Assembly: GCA_004835665.1 (NCBI GenBank)
Contig: RBKR01000013.1
Location: 1,240,001 to 1,304,000, forward strand
Direction of reading: 5' to 3'
DNA length: 64,000 nt
Source of the DNA: Phoma sp. XZ068
Lineage: Eukaryota > Ascomycota > Dothideomycetes > Pleosporales > Didymellaceae
In this document: piece after piece, positions 54,990 to 64,000 of the stretch
How the letters are laid out: each line of letters begins with the position of its first letter
Numbering within the stretch: the first letter of the stretch is position 1
Program-made: the position numbers and the translations under genes
Notes under the pieces: model-generated
Told to the model about the DNA's origin: nothing
The model's input: the letters and a program-made list of their open reading frames with translations, nothing else
Databases searched by the model: none

Positions 54990-55578
54990 TCACGCAGCTT
55001 CTGGCTTCTTCTCCTCGTCCTTGTCCGCGCAGCCACAGTCGTAGTGCTTTGCAATCTCTTCGCAGTCGAACTCGGGCTTCTTCAGCCGCTTGTTCACGAC
55101 ATTGTGTACAAAGCAGCCCCACTGTGCCGCTGCCTTCTGCGACGACACCTGCGGAGGGTACTTCTTGAGCACCTGGCCAAAGTGCTGGGCGCACTCTCCG
55201 CACGGGTACAGTCGCTGGAACAGGTGGACGTATTGGCGCAGTGCTTCTTTCTCTTCATCTGTGGGTGTCTCGGGGAATCGAGCAAAGGTCGTGTGCATCA
55301 GTTTCCAAGCCGCGCGGCCGAGTTCTGCCCTGTTCGTGCTGTTAGCCACAGGTCTTGTAACAATATATAGACCTGACGTACTTTGCTGTCGCGTTCCCTA
55401 GCTTAGGCGCAATCGCGTGTCCTGTGAGCAGAGCTTGGTTGGAGCGACTCTGCTGTCCCCCATCGTGTATGATTGAGGCCGCGTTCGGCAATTGCGCTCT
55501 GTACGGTCCCAGGACGAGGAACGAGAGCGCCGCGAACACCAGCAGCGCGAGGATGGCGAAGCGATTCGAGCGTATCAT
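54990..55578 (-). CDS. ERV2: FAD-linked sulfhydryl oxidase ERV2
   Basis: ER-lumen flavoenzyme that makes disulfides and passes them to PDI with O2 as acceptor. Exon 1 (55578-55382) and exon 2 (55329-54990) give 178 aa. An N-terminal signal anchor (FAILALLVFAALSFLVLG) precedes the ERV/ALR domain: GNATAKAELGRAAWKLMH (joined across the intron), the active-site YPCGECAQHF (CxxC), FAD-binding HNVVNKRLKKPEFDC and a final DCGCADKDEEK. The signal anchor and the CGC tail indicate ERV2 rather than mitochondrial ERV1. The intron 55330-55381 has two acceptors (55339-55340 region and the one used), both in frame; the downstream one matches the family best. Confidence 0.93.
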
Positions 55579-56022
55579 GATTGTATGATGTGGCCGCAGA
55601 GACGGCTGTGGTGTGTATATACTGCAGGTCGATAACGGCACGAAGCCTTGCGCGTGTCAACATCTCTCAGGCCACACATCAAACGCCAAGGCATCTCCGA
55701 CAACAGCCCATGTCCGAACCACTGGTGGCGAGACGTGCGCGCCCTTGCAGTCCGGACGCGGTGAGATACCCCGGAAATTTCGTGGCCGTCAGCATGTGTA
55801 AGAGCAATTTTGGGATGCCATGTATCCGCAGATAGCAGCTGAGCGTTGCTTTTGGTAAACTGCGCGGCTGACTCAGGACATTGCCGGATATGGCGTCACC
55901 GATATCGCAGCTGTGGAGAGCTCACAGAACGTCAAGAGCTTTGAATATTCGAGGGCTCAGAGCTGGCTAGTTACGCACACGGCTTCCCCACAACACAACT
56001 ACAACCACACAGCACAGCAAAC
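55579..56022. promoter_or_regulatory. Divergent upstream region ERV2/BCAT
   Basis: 444 bp between opposite start codons; no motif identified. Confidence 0.5.
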
Positions 56023-57384
56023 ATGTCTGACTTTCCTCCCAAGCCTGTTGATACCATTGGTGCGCCTGTCATTGTAATTGTGTGTGATTTTGGCTGACTC
56101 AATGCAGACTGGAGCAATGTAGGCTTCAAGATCCGCGAAGGTAAGCCACATTCTGTACATTCTATTACATTGTGTTGGAGCCAGATGAAAGACTGCAAGA
56201 GATCAAATATTTCAAGAGGAAGAGCTAGGACCTGGGCTGTCAATCTTCATACGCCAAACAACTGCAAGTTCTAATGAGTATAAGTTGCCGGACATGTCGA
56301 GTCACACTACTCGCTCGAAACTGGGAAATGGACAGAACCTACTTTCGTAGAGGACCCTTTCCTGCGAATCCATGGCATGGCACCCGCCCTGAACTACGGC
56401 ATGCAGTGCTACGAAGGCATGAAGGCTTTCCGCGCGCCAAACAACACCATCAACATCTTCAGGCCAAACATGAATGCCGAGCGCATGCAGCACTCCGCCT
56501 CTTACATCTCCTGCCCTGATGTGCCCTCAGACCACTACCTCAAGTGCTGCAGCTTGGCGGTAGGAATGAACGCCGCATATGTGCCCCCTCATGAGACGGG
56601 CGCGGCCATGTACATCCGCCCTCTGCTGTTCGGTAGCTCCGCGCAATTGGGTCTTAACCCACCGCAGGAGTACACATTCGTGGTGTACTGCATCCCCACA
56701 GGTGTCTACCACGGAACGAACCCCGTTGATGCTCTCATCCTCGAGGACTTCGACCGTGCGGCGCCCGAGGGCACTGGCTCGGCCAAGATCGGTGGCAACT
56801 ACGCTCCTGTTCTGCGACACAGCGAGAAGGCGTACAAGGCTGGCTACGGCATCACACTGCACTTGGACAGCAAGACTCGCAGCGTAGTCGACGAGTTCTC
56901 CACCTCTGCCTTCATTGGTGTCAAGAAGGATGGCGACAAGGTCAAGCTCGTCGCATCTGGTAGCAAGAACGTCATCAAGAGCGTCACTGGAGACAGTGTA
57001 CTCAAGATTGCCGAGTCGTTCGGCTGGGAGACAGAATCACGAGAGGTACGCGTTGAGCTACTAGATGTATCCACTTCAGACTAACACCAACAGATCCCAT
57101 ACGACGAGATCAAGGAGTTCGACGAGGTCCTTGCTGCCGGCACCGCAGCAGCCCTGGTGCCCATCAAGTCCATCACCATGGGGTCGAAGAACGACAAGAT
57201 TACTTTCCCTGCGGCCGAGAAGGAGCCTGGCCCGGCCTGCGTCAAGCTGCTGACTACGCTGCGGGGTCTGCAGCAGGGTAAGATCGAGGACAAGCAGGGC
57301 TGGTTGTTCAAGGTTGAGAGGCCGGCGCAGTTTGGAAAGACGGATGGTAACGGTGGTGCTCAGACTGTTGGACAGCTGCCTTGA
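56023..57384 (+). CDS. BAT: Branched-chain-amino-acid aminotransferase, cytosolic type
   Basis: PLP enzyme interconverting Leu/Ile/Val and their 2-keto acids. Four exons (56023-56059, 56108-56140, 56285-57045, 57094-57384) encode 373 aa. Exon 2 is only 33 nt. Seen: APALNYGMQCYEGMKAFR, IYIRPLLFGS-like MYIRPLLFGS, and the PLP lysine in GSAKIGGNYAP (Lys ~191), then GYGITLHLDSK and a C-terminal GKTDGNGGAQTVGQLP. Introns use GTGCGC, GTAAGC and GTACGC donors; intron 2's 3' end AAG follows TTCTAATGAG. No mitochondrial presequence is visible (MSDFPPKPVD), so a cytosolic BAT2-like enzyme is inferred. Confidence 0.95.
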
Positions 57385-57996
57385 GCGGTTGGATGTGTAA
57401 ATAGCATGATGTTCAGAAACGAAATATAAAAGTGATGAGGGCAATCAATGTCAGCAATTTCCAGTCAGAGCTCTGGACAATCTCGTACTATTACAACCTT
57501 TTTCGTGGCACAGAAAGGTCAAATGCAGCATCTGTCGATCCTCGGCGCATTAAATAAATCCTGGAGGTCCCCAGCTTTCGGACGCTCGTGTTTGACAGGC
57601 GAAGTGCTTGTGATCAGTTTCTTGCTTACACGTTTAACCAGGCCACGTTTAAGGACTCCCATCAATCTAGAGCCAATCAACTCGGAGATTTTACACGTGC
57701 ATAGACATTCACTGCAGTAATGATACAATTCAACACCAACATGCGCTCGTGCATTGTCCAAACAGGCATCGTGCGCGTCTACGTCATTCAGCCATTGGAT
57801 AGATGTCGCCCCGCGGAGGCGCCCCACGCTTCGGCAGTCGAGGTGCTCGCAAGGCAGACATGACCTGCATAACCGCAACAACCCGGAAGCACACAATCGC
57901 ACGTTCAACATCTCGCGCTGCACACCGTGACGACCAAATCGTATCCTCTTCACCCTACGTCTTGTCAACGCGGCGCACGACGCGCCTTACAGGAAC
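57385..57996. other. Intergenic, BCAT 3' flank and NEDP1 upstream
   Basis: About 610 bp. An ATG at 57803 opens a 72-codon frame that might be an alternative first exon of the NEDD8 protease gene, but I found no splice that joins it in frame. Confidence 0.4.
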
Positions 57997-58920
57997 ATGC
58001 CCGGCGGTCTCAGCCGGCTAATGGACAAGGGGAGGCACCACTTCAACAAGACGTTGAGCCCGACTGACGACGCATACCTCTCTTGTAAGATACTATCTCC
58101 AGTGCTGCAATGCGCCGCTAACATTCACCAGACCATGACATAAGGTGTGAGTACGCGACGGCCGCACCCATGCCGCACTACAGACCAGGCTGACTGCCAT
58201 AGTAATGCGAACGGATGTCGAGAGCATCAAGGATGACTGGCTGACAGACAATGTGCGTATACATTGTGGTCTGTCGCACTTCGACTAACCTCCCCAGGCT
58301 ATCGCATTCTGGCAAGAGTCCGTACCTTCGTACCACCCGTCGTACCAGGCCTAATCGTGCCTAGATATCTCGAGCGCGAAGACCTGCAAGCCTTCCCCAA
58401 AGCCTCGATCGTCCTGCTCCGCCCCTCCATGAGCTTTATGCTTATGCAGACGCCCGAACCGCTCTCGCTCAAAGAAGCCCTGCCCGACTTCAGCACAACC
58501 ACACACGTCTTCCTCCCCATCAACGACAATGCCGACGTCACAGCCGCAGAAGGCGGGTCCCATTGGTCGTTACTGCTCGTCTCTGTCATCGACGGCGTGG
58601 CGTTCCACTACGACTCCATGTCTGCTAGCAACGACCGGGAAGCGCGGAGCACAACGATGAAGATGGAGCAGCTGCTGGGGAAGAGGCTGCGCTTCATACC
58701 GATGCACGACTCGCCGCAGCAGGAGAACGGCAGCGACTGCGGTGTGTTTGTGTGCGTGCTGATGAAGCATCTGCTGCTGAAGCGGCTGTTGAGAGCGGAT
58801 GCGAGCAGGAAGATTAGCATGAGCATGAAGGACGCTCACATCAATGCGCGCGATGGGCGCAAGCAGATGCTGAGGGTCATTGAGGACAGGAAGAAGGAGG
58901 GAGAAAGACGGCGATCGTAA
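57997..58920 (+). CDS. NEDD8-specific protease (SENP8/NEDP1-like, C48 family)
   Basis: Cysteine protease removing or processing NEDD8. Five exons: 57997-58084, 58132-58146 (15 nt), 58203-58252, 58298-58317 (20 nt) and 58365-58920, total 242 aa with consistent phases. Splicing builds YHDIRLMRTDVESI, DWLTDNAIAFWQEYLEREDL, the normal N-terminal part of this family. Catalytic triad: His in GGSHWSLL (~124), Asp in FHYDSM (~141), Cys in ENGSDCGVFVC (~183), with oxyanion Gln in DSPQQ. The start could also be the Met at 58021; upstream exons are not excluded. The intron 58318-58364 has the unusual donor GTCCGT. Confidence 0.88.
58132..58146 (+). other. 15-nt micro-exon of NEDD8 protease
   Basis: Flanked by CACCAG and GTGAGT; contributes residues YHDIR, a conserved segment. 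Confidence 0.65.
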
Positions 58921-59625
58921 GCTTGTTGCTAAGGATAGAAGTATAGAGCTAACAACCGCAGACGCAGTCACTCACCATACCGACCGCTCTCGGCGCAGTC
59001 GAAGAGTCCACCGCGTATCGGCGCTGAACAAGAAGAGGAGAAGAAGCATTGAAGGATGTGTCTGTAGACCACACAGTTACAGTGTTATTCACACACTGAG
59101 GATCTGTATCGCGGCAGCGTATTGTTCGCGCCGCATCTTCTCCAGATCCCGCGTCTCACTTGAGAAAACGCGGTAGGTAAGGCACCACGCAATCACGAAA
59201 CGACCACTTATGACGCTACACGCATACACTTTATATGATTAGAGAGCACGAGCATCAGCGCGGCGTAGTAGGATGTTAGATTCAATGCATCGAGTAGATG
59301 TGCATTCCCAGCGTAGTATGCAATGATGACGTGTGCTGAGCTCGACACCGCAGTACGAGTGAACCCCAGTGATTCCATAGTACAATCAAGAGCTCCAACA
59401 GCTCAGCTCAGCTCAGCTCAGCTTCAACCCAGCTCAAGCAAGCAAGGGTCCACGTCCGTGCCACCCGTCTGATCTCAGATCGGCAAAGGCGTGCTCTCAC
59501 CCCCGCCGATCATTTGCCCTCCTCCCCTCTGCTTGCGTACTGCGTGCCTGAATCCGAATTGTGGCTGCGCACCCCACCCCACCATCCCCGATCCCACAGC
59601 CATAACTACCCCTCCAACCCACATC
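58921..59625. other. Intergenic with pentamer repeat
   Basis: About 700 bp, no gene. A (CTCAG)n-like tract of five units lies near 59399-59423, followed by AGCAAGCAAG. Confidence 0.6.
59399..59423 (+). repeat. (AGCTC) pentamer repeat, ~5 units
   Basis: CAGCTCAGCTCAGCTCAGCT read directly upstream of FKBP12 start. Confidence 0.85.
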
Positions 59626-60339
59626 ATGTCCCGCTTCCTCTCCCTCGCACGTCTCACACCCCTTACACGCACCTCCATCACCCAATTTTCCACCCGCACC
59701 ACCTTTTCAAACTCATTCAGTACTTCATCATCCGCAATGGGCGTCCAGAAAACCATTCTCGTCGAGGGCAACGGTCCCTCCCCCCAGCAGGGCGACGTGG
59801 TCACGATGCTGTACACGGGGTGGTTGAAGGAGGATGGCAAGAAGGAGAGCAAGGGGAAGCAGTTTGATACTACGGAGAAGCCTGGACGGGGACCGTTCAA
59901 GACGCCTATTGGTGTTGGGAGGGTTATCAAGGGTACGTAACATTCATTCATTTCTTCCTTCTGTATTGAACTGTGGTGGGTTGAGAGGAGGGGCAGCTGT
60001 GTGAGGGCTGCTGTGGAGATGGGAGATGAATTGATGGCTAACGTGTCGTAGGCTGGGATGAGGGCGTCGTTACCATGAAGCTTGGTGAGAAGGCTAGGCT
60101 GGATATCAGCTCTGATTATGCGTATGGTAGCCAGTAAGTTTGTCCATCATCCATCTCCGTCAACACCTCACCACTACCTTTCATCATCACCTATCCTCAT
60201 CACATCGTCATCACATCATCACCTTTCTACCCAATGCAGAACGCAGGGCAATGCTAATAATCTCAGGGACGTCGGCGGCGGTTTGATCCCCGCCAACTCG
60301 GAGCTCATCTTCGAGGTTGAGCTTAAGAAGATCAACTAG
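59626..60339 (+). CDS. FKBP12-type peptidyl-prolyl isomerase with possible mitochondrial extension
   Basis: Proline isomerase and FK506/rapamycin-binding protein. Three exons (59626-59932, 60052-60133, 60267-60339) give 153 aa from the outer ATG or 116 aa from the inner ATG at 59737 (MGVQKTILVEGNG), the size of fungal FKBP12. Domain residues: TMLYTGWL, GRGPFKTPIGVGRVIKGWDEGV (Trp at the pocket floor), TSDYAYGS-like SSDYAYGSQ, LIPANSELIFEVELKKIN. The 37-residue extension is Arg/Ser/Thr-rich, without acid residues (RFLSLARLTPLTRTS), as in mitochondrial targeting peptides. Introns: GTACGT donor with branch GGCTAACG; GTAAGT with branch TGCTAAT. Leaky scanning giving two forms is inference. Confidence 0.92.
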
Positions 60340-60705
60340 ACCCACCTACAATACAAGGAGACACAAGGACACAATCCCCTACATACCTATGCATTTCGCC
60401 ATTTACAATTTGCAAAAAGCAAAAAGCAAAAAGCAAAACGCAATGGATGGGATATTGGCAGGAGCTGTTGGGGGAAAAGTGGTTATGCTACTGCTCTGAT
60501 GGTTTAAGTCAATACAAGTCTTGTGGATAATGCTGTGTCTTGTGATTATCTGTTCTTTCGTGACGTACAACGACAACTTCCCTCGACTCAAACGCATCCA
60601 CAGCTCAGTCACACAGTGATCAATTGATATGATCAAACTACTAATTTTACAGCTCTAATGCAAGCAATGCCTTTTATACATGTATGCTACACCCCCCAAC
60701 AACGT
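60340..60705. other. Convergent 3' flanks of FKBP12 and the mitoribosomal gene
   Basis: About 370 bp; contains a short AAAAAGC tandem (about 60415-60437). No gene. Confidence 0.6.
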
Positions 60706-61678
60706 CTAATACGTGAACCTCTCCCTGCTCCTGTCCGCCTCAGTCCGCAGCGAGGCATTCTGCCGCACCAAATCCCAATCCACCTTCTCCCACCAGGCGC
60801 GCAGATAGGCGCTCTTCCCCTTGACACCGTAGTCCTGCAGCCAGGCGTGCTCCCACGTGTTGACGCACAGCAGGGGGACGACGTCGGTCCCACCGAGCGG
60901 CTTAGCGGGCGCGCTTGATTTCTTGGTGGCGTTGCCGAATGTGCCGACGCTGTTGAGCGCTTGGTATGTGTCTGCGTTGTGGGTGTTGAGGTCGTGCGAC
61001 TGGCGGCGGTAGTGGGCGCCTGAGAGCGGTGAGCCGGCGATGTAGGTGGGCAGGATGCGCAGGCTGCCGAATGTGGAGTCGTTGGTTTGCACGAGCCAGA
61101 CAAAGCCGGGGCCGAACATGGATTCGGCGGTGGCGAGGAGGGTGTCGCGCAGGGTGTCGAGCGAGCCAAAGTCCTTCTTGATCTGCACGGCGAGGTCGGA
61201 GGGCGGCGCCGACTGCACGTCTGGGTTGGTGTTGATGCCGCGGAAGAAGAAGTGGTTGTTGAAGGCCATGCTGGCGAGGTTGAAGGCGTAGGCGCGGGTG
61301 GGATCGCGGGCGAGCTCGATGACGAGCGACTTGATGTCCTGGCCCTCGAGCGGGCCGCCGACGGTCATGAAGTTGAGCTCGTCGATCATGTGCTGCTGGT
61401 ACTGGGTGAAGGCGGTGGCGAAGCCGTGCTCGGAGAACAGCCCAGGGACGCCATGCTGGACGAGCGTGTCGTGGCGGTCCAGCGTCGGGACCGTGTAGAT
61501 GGAGCGGGCGAGCGAGGGAGCGCGGCGAGTCTAGGTGCTGTCAGCGGCCGCTCTGCAGGCCAGCATGGCATTGCTGCCGTGCAGTGGGAGGATCGGGGTC
61601 GCATACGCTCGCAGCCGCGGCCGCAGCCCGGAAGGCAGAGGCAGCAGGTCGCCCTGCTAAGCTCCGCAGAATCGTCAT
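60706..61678 (-). CDS. Mitochondrial ribosomal small-subunit protein of SOD fold (mS42/mS43, Rsm26/Mrp1 family)
   Basis: Structural protein of the mitoribosomal small subunit derived from Fe/Mn superoxide dismutase. Two exons (61678-61607, 61530-60706) give 298 aa. N-terminus MTILRSLAGRPAASAFRA then RAPSLARSIYTVP resembles a targeting peptide. The SOD-like frame is clear: YQQHMIDELN (first His position), AFNNHFFFRG (second His position), FGPGFVWLV, and LLCVNTWEHAWLQDYG. In active SOD this last motif is DxWEH; here the Asp ligand is Asn, so catalysis is unlikely. Intron 61531-61606 has donor GTATGC and acceptor CCTAG. Long C-terminal insertions match Rsm26-type proteins rather than SOD. Confidence 0.87.
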
Positions 61679-62189
61679 GGCGTGGGTGTGGTGAGAGCGA
61701 AGCCCGTCGACGTCGCCATGCTAATAATTCTCGCCAATGCCGCTAGCACCCACCGCCCAATCACGACGCGTCCTGGACCGACAACTCACAACCACCCAAA
61801 CACGCAACCGCTCTGCGCGTTTCACCCGCCCGACTGCTCGCGCCCGCAGAGCCACACAATCTGCCGGCTGCCACCCCACGGCCACGCTGCTAGTCGGCGC
61901 CCGCAGCTGCCTGCGCTGTCTGTCGCCCACTCGGCGCCTCACCGCTCTATTCCGGGAGCACTGGGCCGCAGAATGGCTGGCCACGGCGAGCCCAATGTGT
62001 GTGGGACTCGGTTGCGGCTCTCGTGTGTTTCCTGATGTGTGAACATGTGCAGGAGGTAGATATCTGATCGTTTCCTCGTTTCTCTAGTGTCTTTTGCTCG
62101 TCTGTTGTCTTCGTTTGTTCTCTTCGTCTCGTTCTCTCTTCTTGCATTCTCGGTCTGGTACCAGTTCATTCACAGCCGGACTGTCCATC
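61679..62189. promoter_or_regulatory. Divergent upstream region of mitoribosomal gene and membrane protein gene
   Basis: 511 bp between opposite starts, with overlapping ORFs of Arg/Ala-rich composition that I consider artefacts. Confidence 0.5.
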
Positions 62190-63476
62190 ATGACTTCCTC
62201 GACTTCCCGGATATCCATTCTCCTTCTCACATCACTCATCACAGCCCACGCATCGAGCCTCTTCCCCCGGCAAGCGCAGACATGTGGAGGCGTCCAGGGT
62301 CTACAACAATGCGGCGCCAGCTTTCCCTCGGACTTCTGCTGCCCCAAAGACTCCACCTGCATGTCTCTGAACAGTGCAGATGTCCAGTCCGTCATCTGCT
62401 GTCCTGCCGGCTCCGACTGTGCCTTCATCCAGCCCATCACCTGCGACGTCACCCAGCTCAACGCCACCCTCCACCCTGACAACCAGATGCACCTCTCCGA
62501 CACCACCGGCGTGGAGCTCCCTACCTGTGGCACCAAGTGCTGTCCGCTTGGCTACTCGTGCAAGAGCGGCATGTGCTCGAAAGACCCAGTCCCAACACCA
62601 ACATCATCCGCCTCGTCCACACCCTCCGCAACCAAGCCTGCATCCTCGTCCCAAACCTCCGAGTGCCCAGCGCCTGTGCCCGTAAAGCAGGGCTTCGACG
62701 GCAGGTCCTTCGCCGCTGGTCTCTTCCCTGGTCTCGTCCTCGGTGCCCTGGGTGCGATTGGACTGATGTGGCTGATCAACAAGCGCCGCGAGAAGCAGAG
62801 CGAGAAGAAGTACTCAGGCGACTTTGGCCACGTCGCGCGGCAAATCAGCGACCCCATCTACGACCCCGAACACGCCGCGCGCGTAGATTTCATCCGGCAG
62901 CCCTCGCACTCGACCCACCGCTCGCCCGGCTCCTACAACTCCAACACCGCCATGGTCTCAAACGGCATGCCCTCCAAGCCCACCGTCGGAACCGGCCTCA
63001 CCCCCCGCATCAGAAGCATGTGGGACCGCACCCCCAAGCTAAACTTCGGCTTCACAAACCACAACGCCGGACTGCCGCCCAACCCCCAACCCACACGCCC
63101 CGTCCCCGCCATCCGCGCCGGCAGCTCCGACCGCGACCCCTACAAAACTCCCAACTTCACACCCCACCGCACCCCCTCGCAGCGGCGGACGAGCAGATCC
63201 AGCCGCTCCCGCCGCCGCCGCGACCCAGAAATGGAGCAGCGTCGGCCTCCGCCGCCCGACCGCGTCGACAGTACCGAAACGATAGATGTGCTGATGCCCG
63301 CGCCCAATCTGTCGTTTCTTGCACCGCCCAAGGCGCCGGGGATGCGGGATAGGGAGAATCGCGCGACGTGCGATAGTGGGACGACGACGTTTACGAAACT
63401 CATGGAGAGGGCGGGGTTTGATGATGATGTGAATCGCGATGTTAAGAATTTTAGTAGTCCGGGGAGGCGGTTCTAG
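62190..63476 (+). CDS. Cysteine-rich type I membrane protein with signal peptide
   Basis: Single exon, 428 aa. Signal peptide ISILLLTSLITAHA (residues ~8-21), then a cysteine-rich ectodomain (residues ~30-135; CGGVQGLQQCG, FCCPKDSTC, VICCPAGSDC, CGTKCCPLGYSC) with the CC-x-C pattern found in many fungal wall-associated proteins. A Ser/Thr/Pro-rich linker follows, then one TM segment (FAAGLFPGLVLGALGAIGLMWLI, about residues 173-195) and a 230-residue cytosolic tail with many Arg/Pro residues and a basic RRTSRSSRSRRRRD. It looks like a wall-sensing or wall-anchored membrane protein; no ligand or partner known. Start: the ATG after GTCCATC gives the signal peptide; earlier in-frame ATG at 62094 would bury it. 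Confidence 0.8.
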   Translation: MTSSTSRISILLLTSLITAHASSLFPRQAQTCGGVQGLQQCGASFPSDFCCPKDSTCMSLNSADVQSVICCPAGSDCAFIQPITCDVTQLNATLHPDNQMHLSDTTGVELPTCGTKCCPLGYSCKSGMCSKDPVPTPTSSASSTPSATKPASSSQTSECPAPVPVKQGFDGRSFAAGLFPGLVLGALGAIGLMWLINKRREKQSEKKYSGDFGHVARQISDPIYDPEHAARVDFIRQPSHSTHRSPGSYNSNTAMVSNGMPSKPTVGTGLTPRIRSMWDRTPKLNFGFTNHNAGLPPNPQPTRPVPAIRAGSSDRDPYKTPNFTPHRTPSQRRTSRSSRSRRRRDPEMEQRRPPPPDRVDSTETIDVLMPAPNLSFLAPPKAPGMRDRENRATCDSGTTTFTKLMERAGFDDDVNRDVKNFSSPGRRF

Positions 63477-64000
63477 TAAGTAGGTAGGTGGTGATGGGAG
63501 GATGTAATGAATTCTTTTCTTTTGTTAGCCAAGGCAAGGCAAGGCAAGGGGCAGTAGATCTGTTCCTGGGAACATTGGGTATTGATACCAGAGACCAGAT
63601 GATTTGACGACGACCATGATGATACCACTCCTTCTATTCTTGGATTATTCAGTATATATTCATAGCTTTGATAGCCATTTTAACTTTTACATACACATAC
63701 ACTCTCAGTCTGACTTTGCTCATGCGTTTGCGTGTGACTTTGCTTCTGCTCGTGATGAAGATATAGACAAACATAGACATGGCCGTACCAAAACTCCTTT
63801 CCTGACCCAAACACCTGCGTACACCACCATGTAATCACTTGACAGCAAGAACACGTCGCAATAAATCTCCTTATACTCCGCCTATAAAATAGTATTGTAT
63901 TAAAGTTTCATTTTTTATATATATTTATACGGTCTTTGTTTTCAGATATTCAGTAGATTTAGTAGGTTCAGTAGATTCAAGCGTTATCACGCGTTCGTTA
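63477..64000. other. AT-rich 3' flank to window end
   Basis: AT-rich, with (AAGGC) repeats near 63530-63549 and TTTATATATATTTATA near 63913-63928. No gene. Confidence 0.6.

Noticed and set aside
60706..61678. Functional Fe/Mn superoxide dismutase
   Set aside because: Loss of the Asp ligand and the Rsm26-like length and insertions favour a mitoribosomal protein.
1..64000. tRNA, rRNA or telomeric repeat arrays
   Set aside because: None was noticed when reading; a covariance-model scan (tRNAscan-SE, Infernal) was not possible, so small RNAs may be missed.

Overview
The window is nuclear DNA of a filamentous ascomycete (Pezizomycotina; a Dothideomycete is my weak guess). Evidence: introns of about 46-170 nt with GTRNGT-type donors and CTAAC/CTAAT-type branch sites, intron-rich housekeeping genes with fungal-specific architectures (SHR3, Zn2Cys6 factor, 14-TM MFS pump, DH-BAR-SH3 Cdc42/Rho GEF), short intergenic spaces and many divergent gene pairs. 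I read exon structures by translating across candidate splice sites; the main multi-exon models close in frame.

Layout. 1-2.1 kb: 5' part of a TBC Rab-GAP (minus), cut by the window edge. 3.4-7.1 kb: eight-exon telomerase reverse transcriptase (minus), divergent from an 1838-aa DH-BAR-SH3 GEF (8.1-13.7 kb). 14.5-15.0 kb: small zinc-ribbon protein. 16.8-18.6 kb: MFS drug-efflux-like transporter. 18.6-28.8 kb is gene-poor and differs from the rest: a frame-broken ORF, 20-bp and ~168-bp tandem repeats, two divergent ORFs interrupted by stop codons and a diverged repeat pair with RIP-like transitions.

28.8-42.6 kb is a dense housekeeping block: RPL11 and SmB (divergent, 281 bp apart), MPC1 (mitochondrial pyruvate carrier), PEX1 and MCM7 (divergent), SHR3, an unrecognised 397-aa protein and a nucleoside deoxyribosyltransferase-like protein. 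43.9-51.5 kb: a double zinc-ribbon-like protein, a Zn2Cys6 regulator, a possible small secreted protein and a metallo-beta-lactamase-fold-like protein, all on minus. 52.2-63.5 kb: LYAR-type nucleolar protein, ERV2 sulfhydryl oxidase, branched-chain aminotransferase, NEDD8 protease, FKBP12 with a possible second, mitochondrial start, SOD-fold mitoribosomal protein, and a signal-peptide/TM cysteine-rich membrane protein.

The genes do not form one pathway: no secondary-metabolite cluster, virus or CRISPR was seen, and I noticed no tRNA or rRNA in a by-eye reading. Points of interest are the unresolved TERT C-terminus, micro-exons of 9 and 15 nt, two 48-nt in-frame introns, a tandem NAG acceptor, a mitoribosomal SOD relative that has lost a metal ligand, and the decayed 23.7-28 kb island. 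I found no convincing new biological system.
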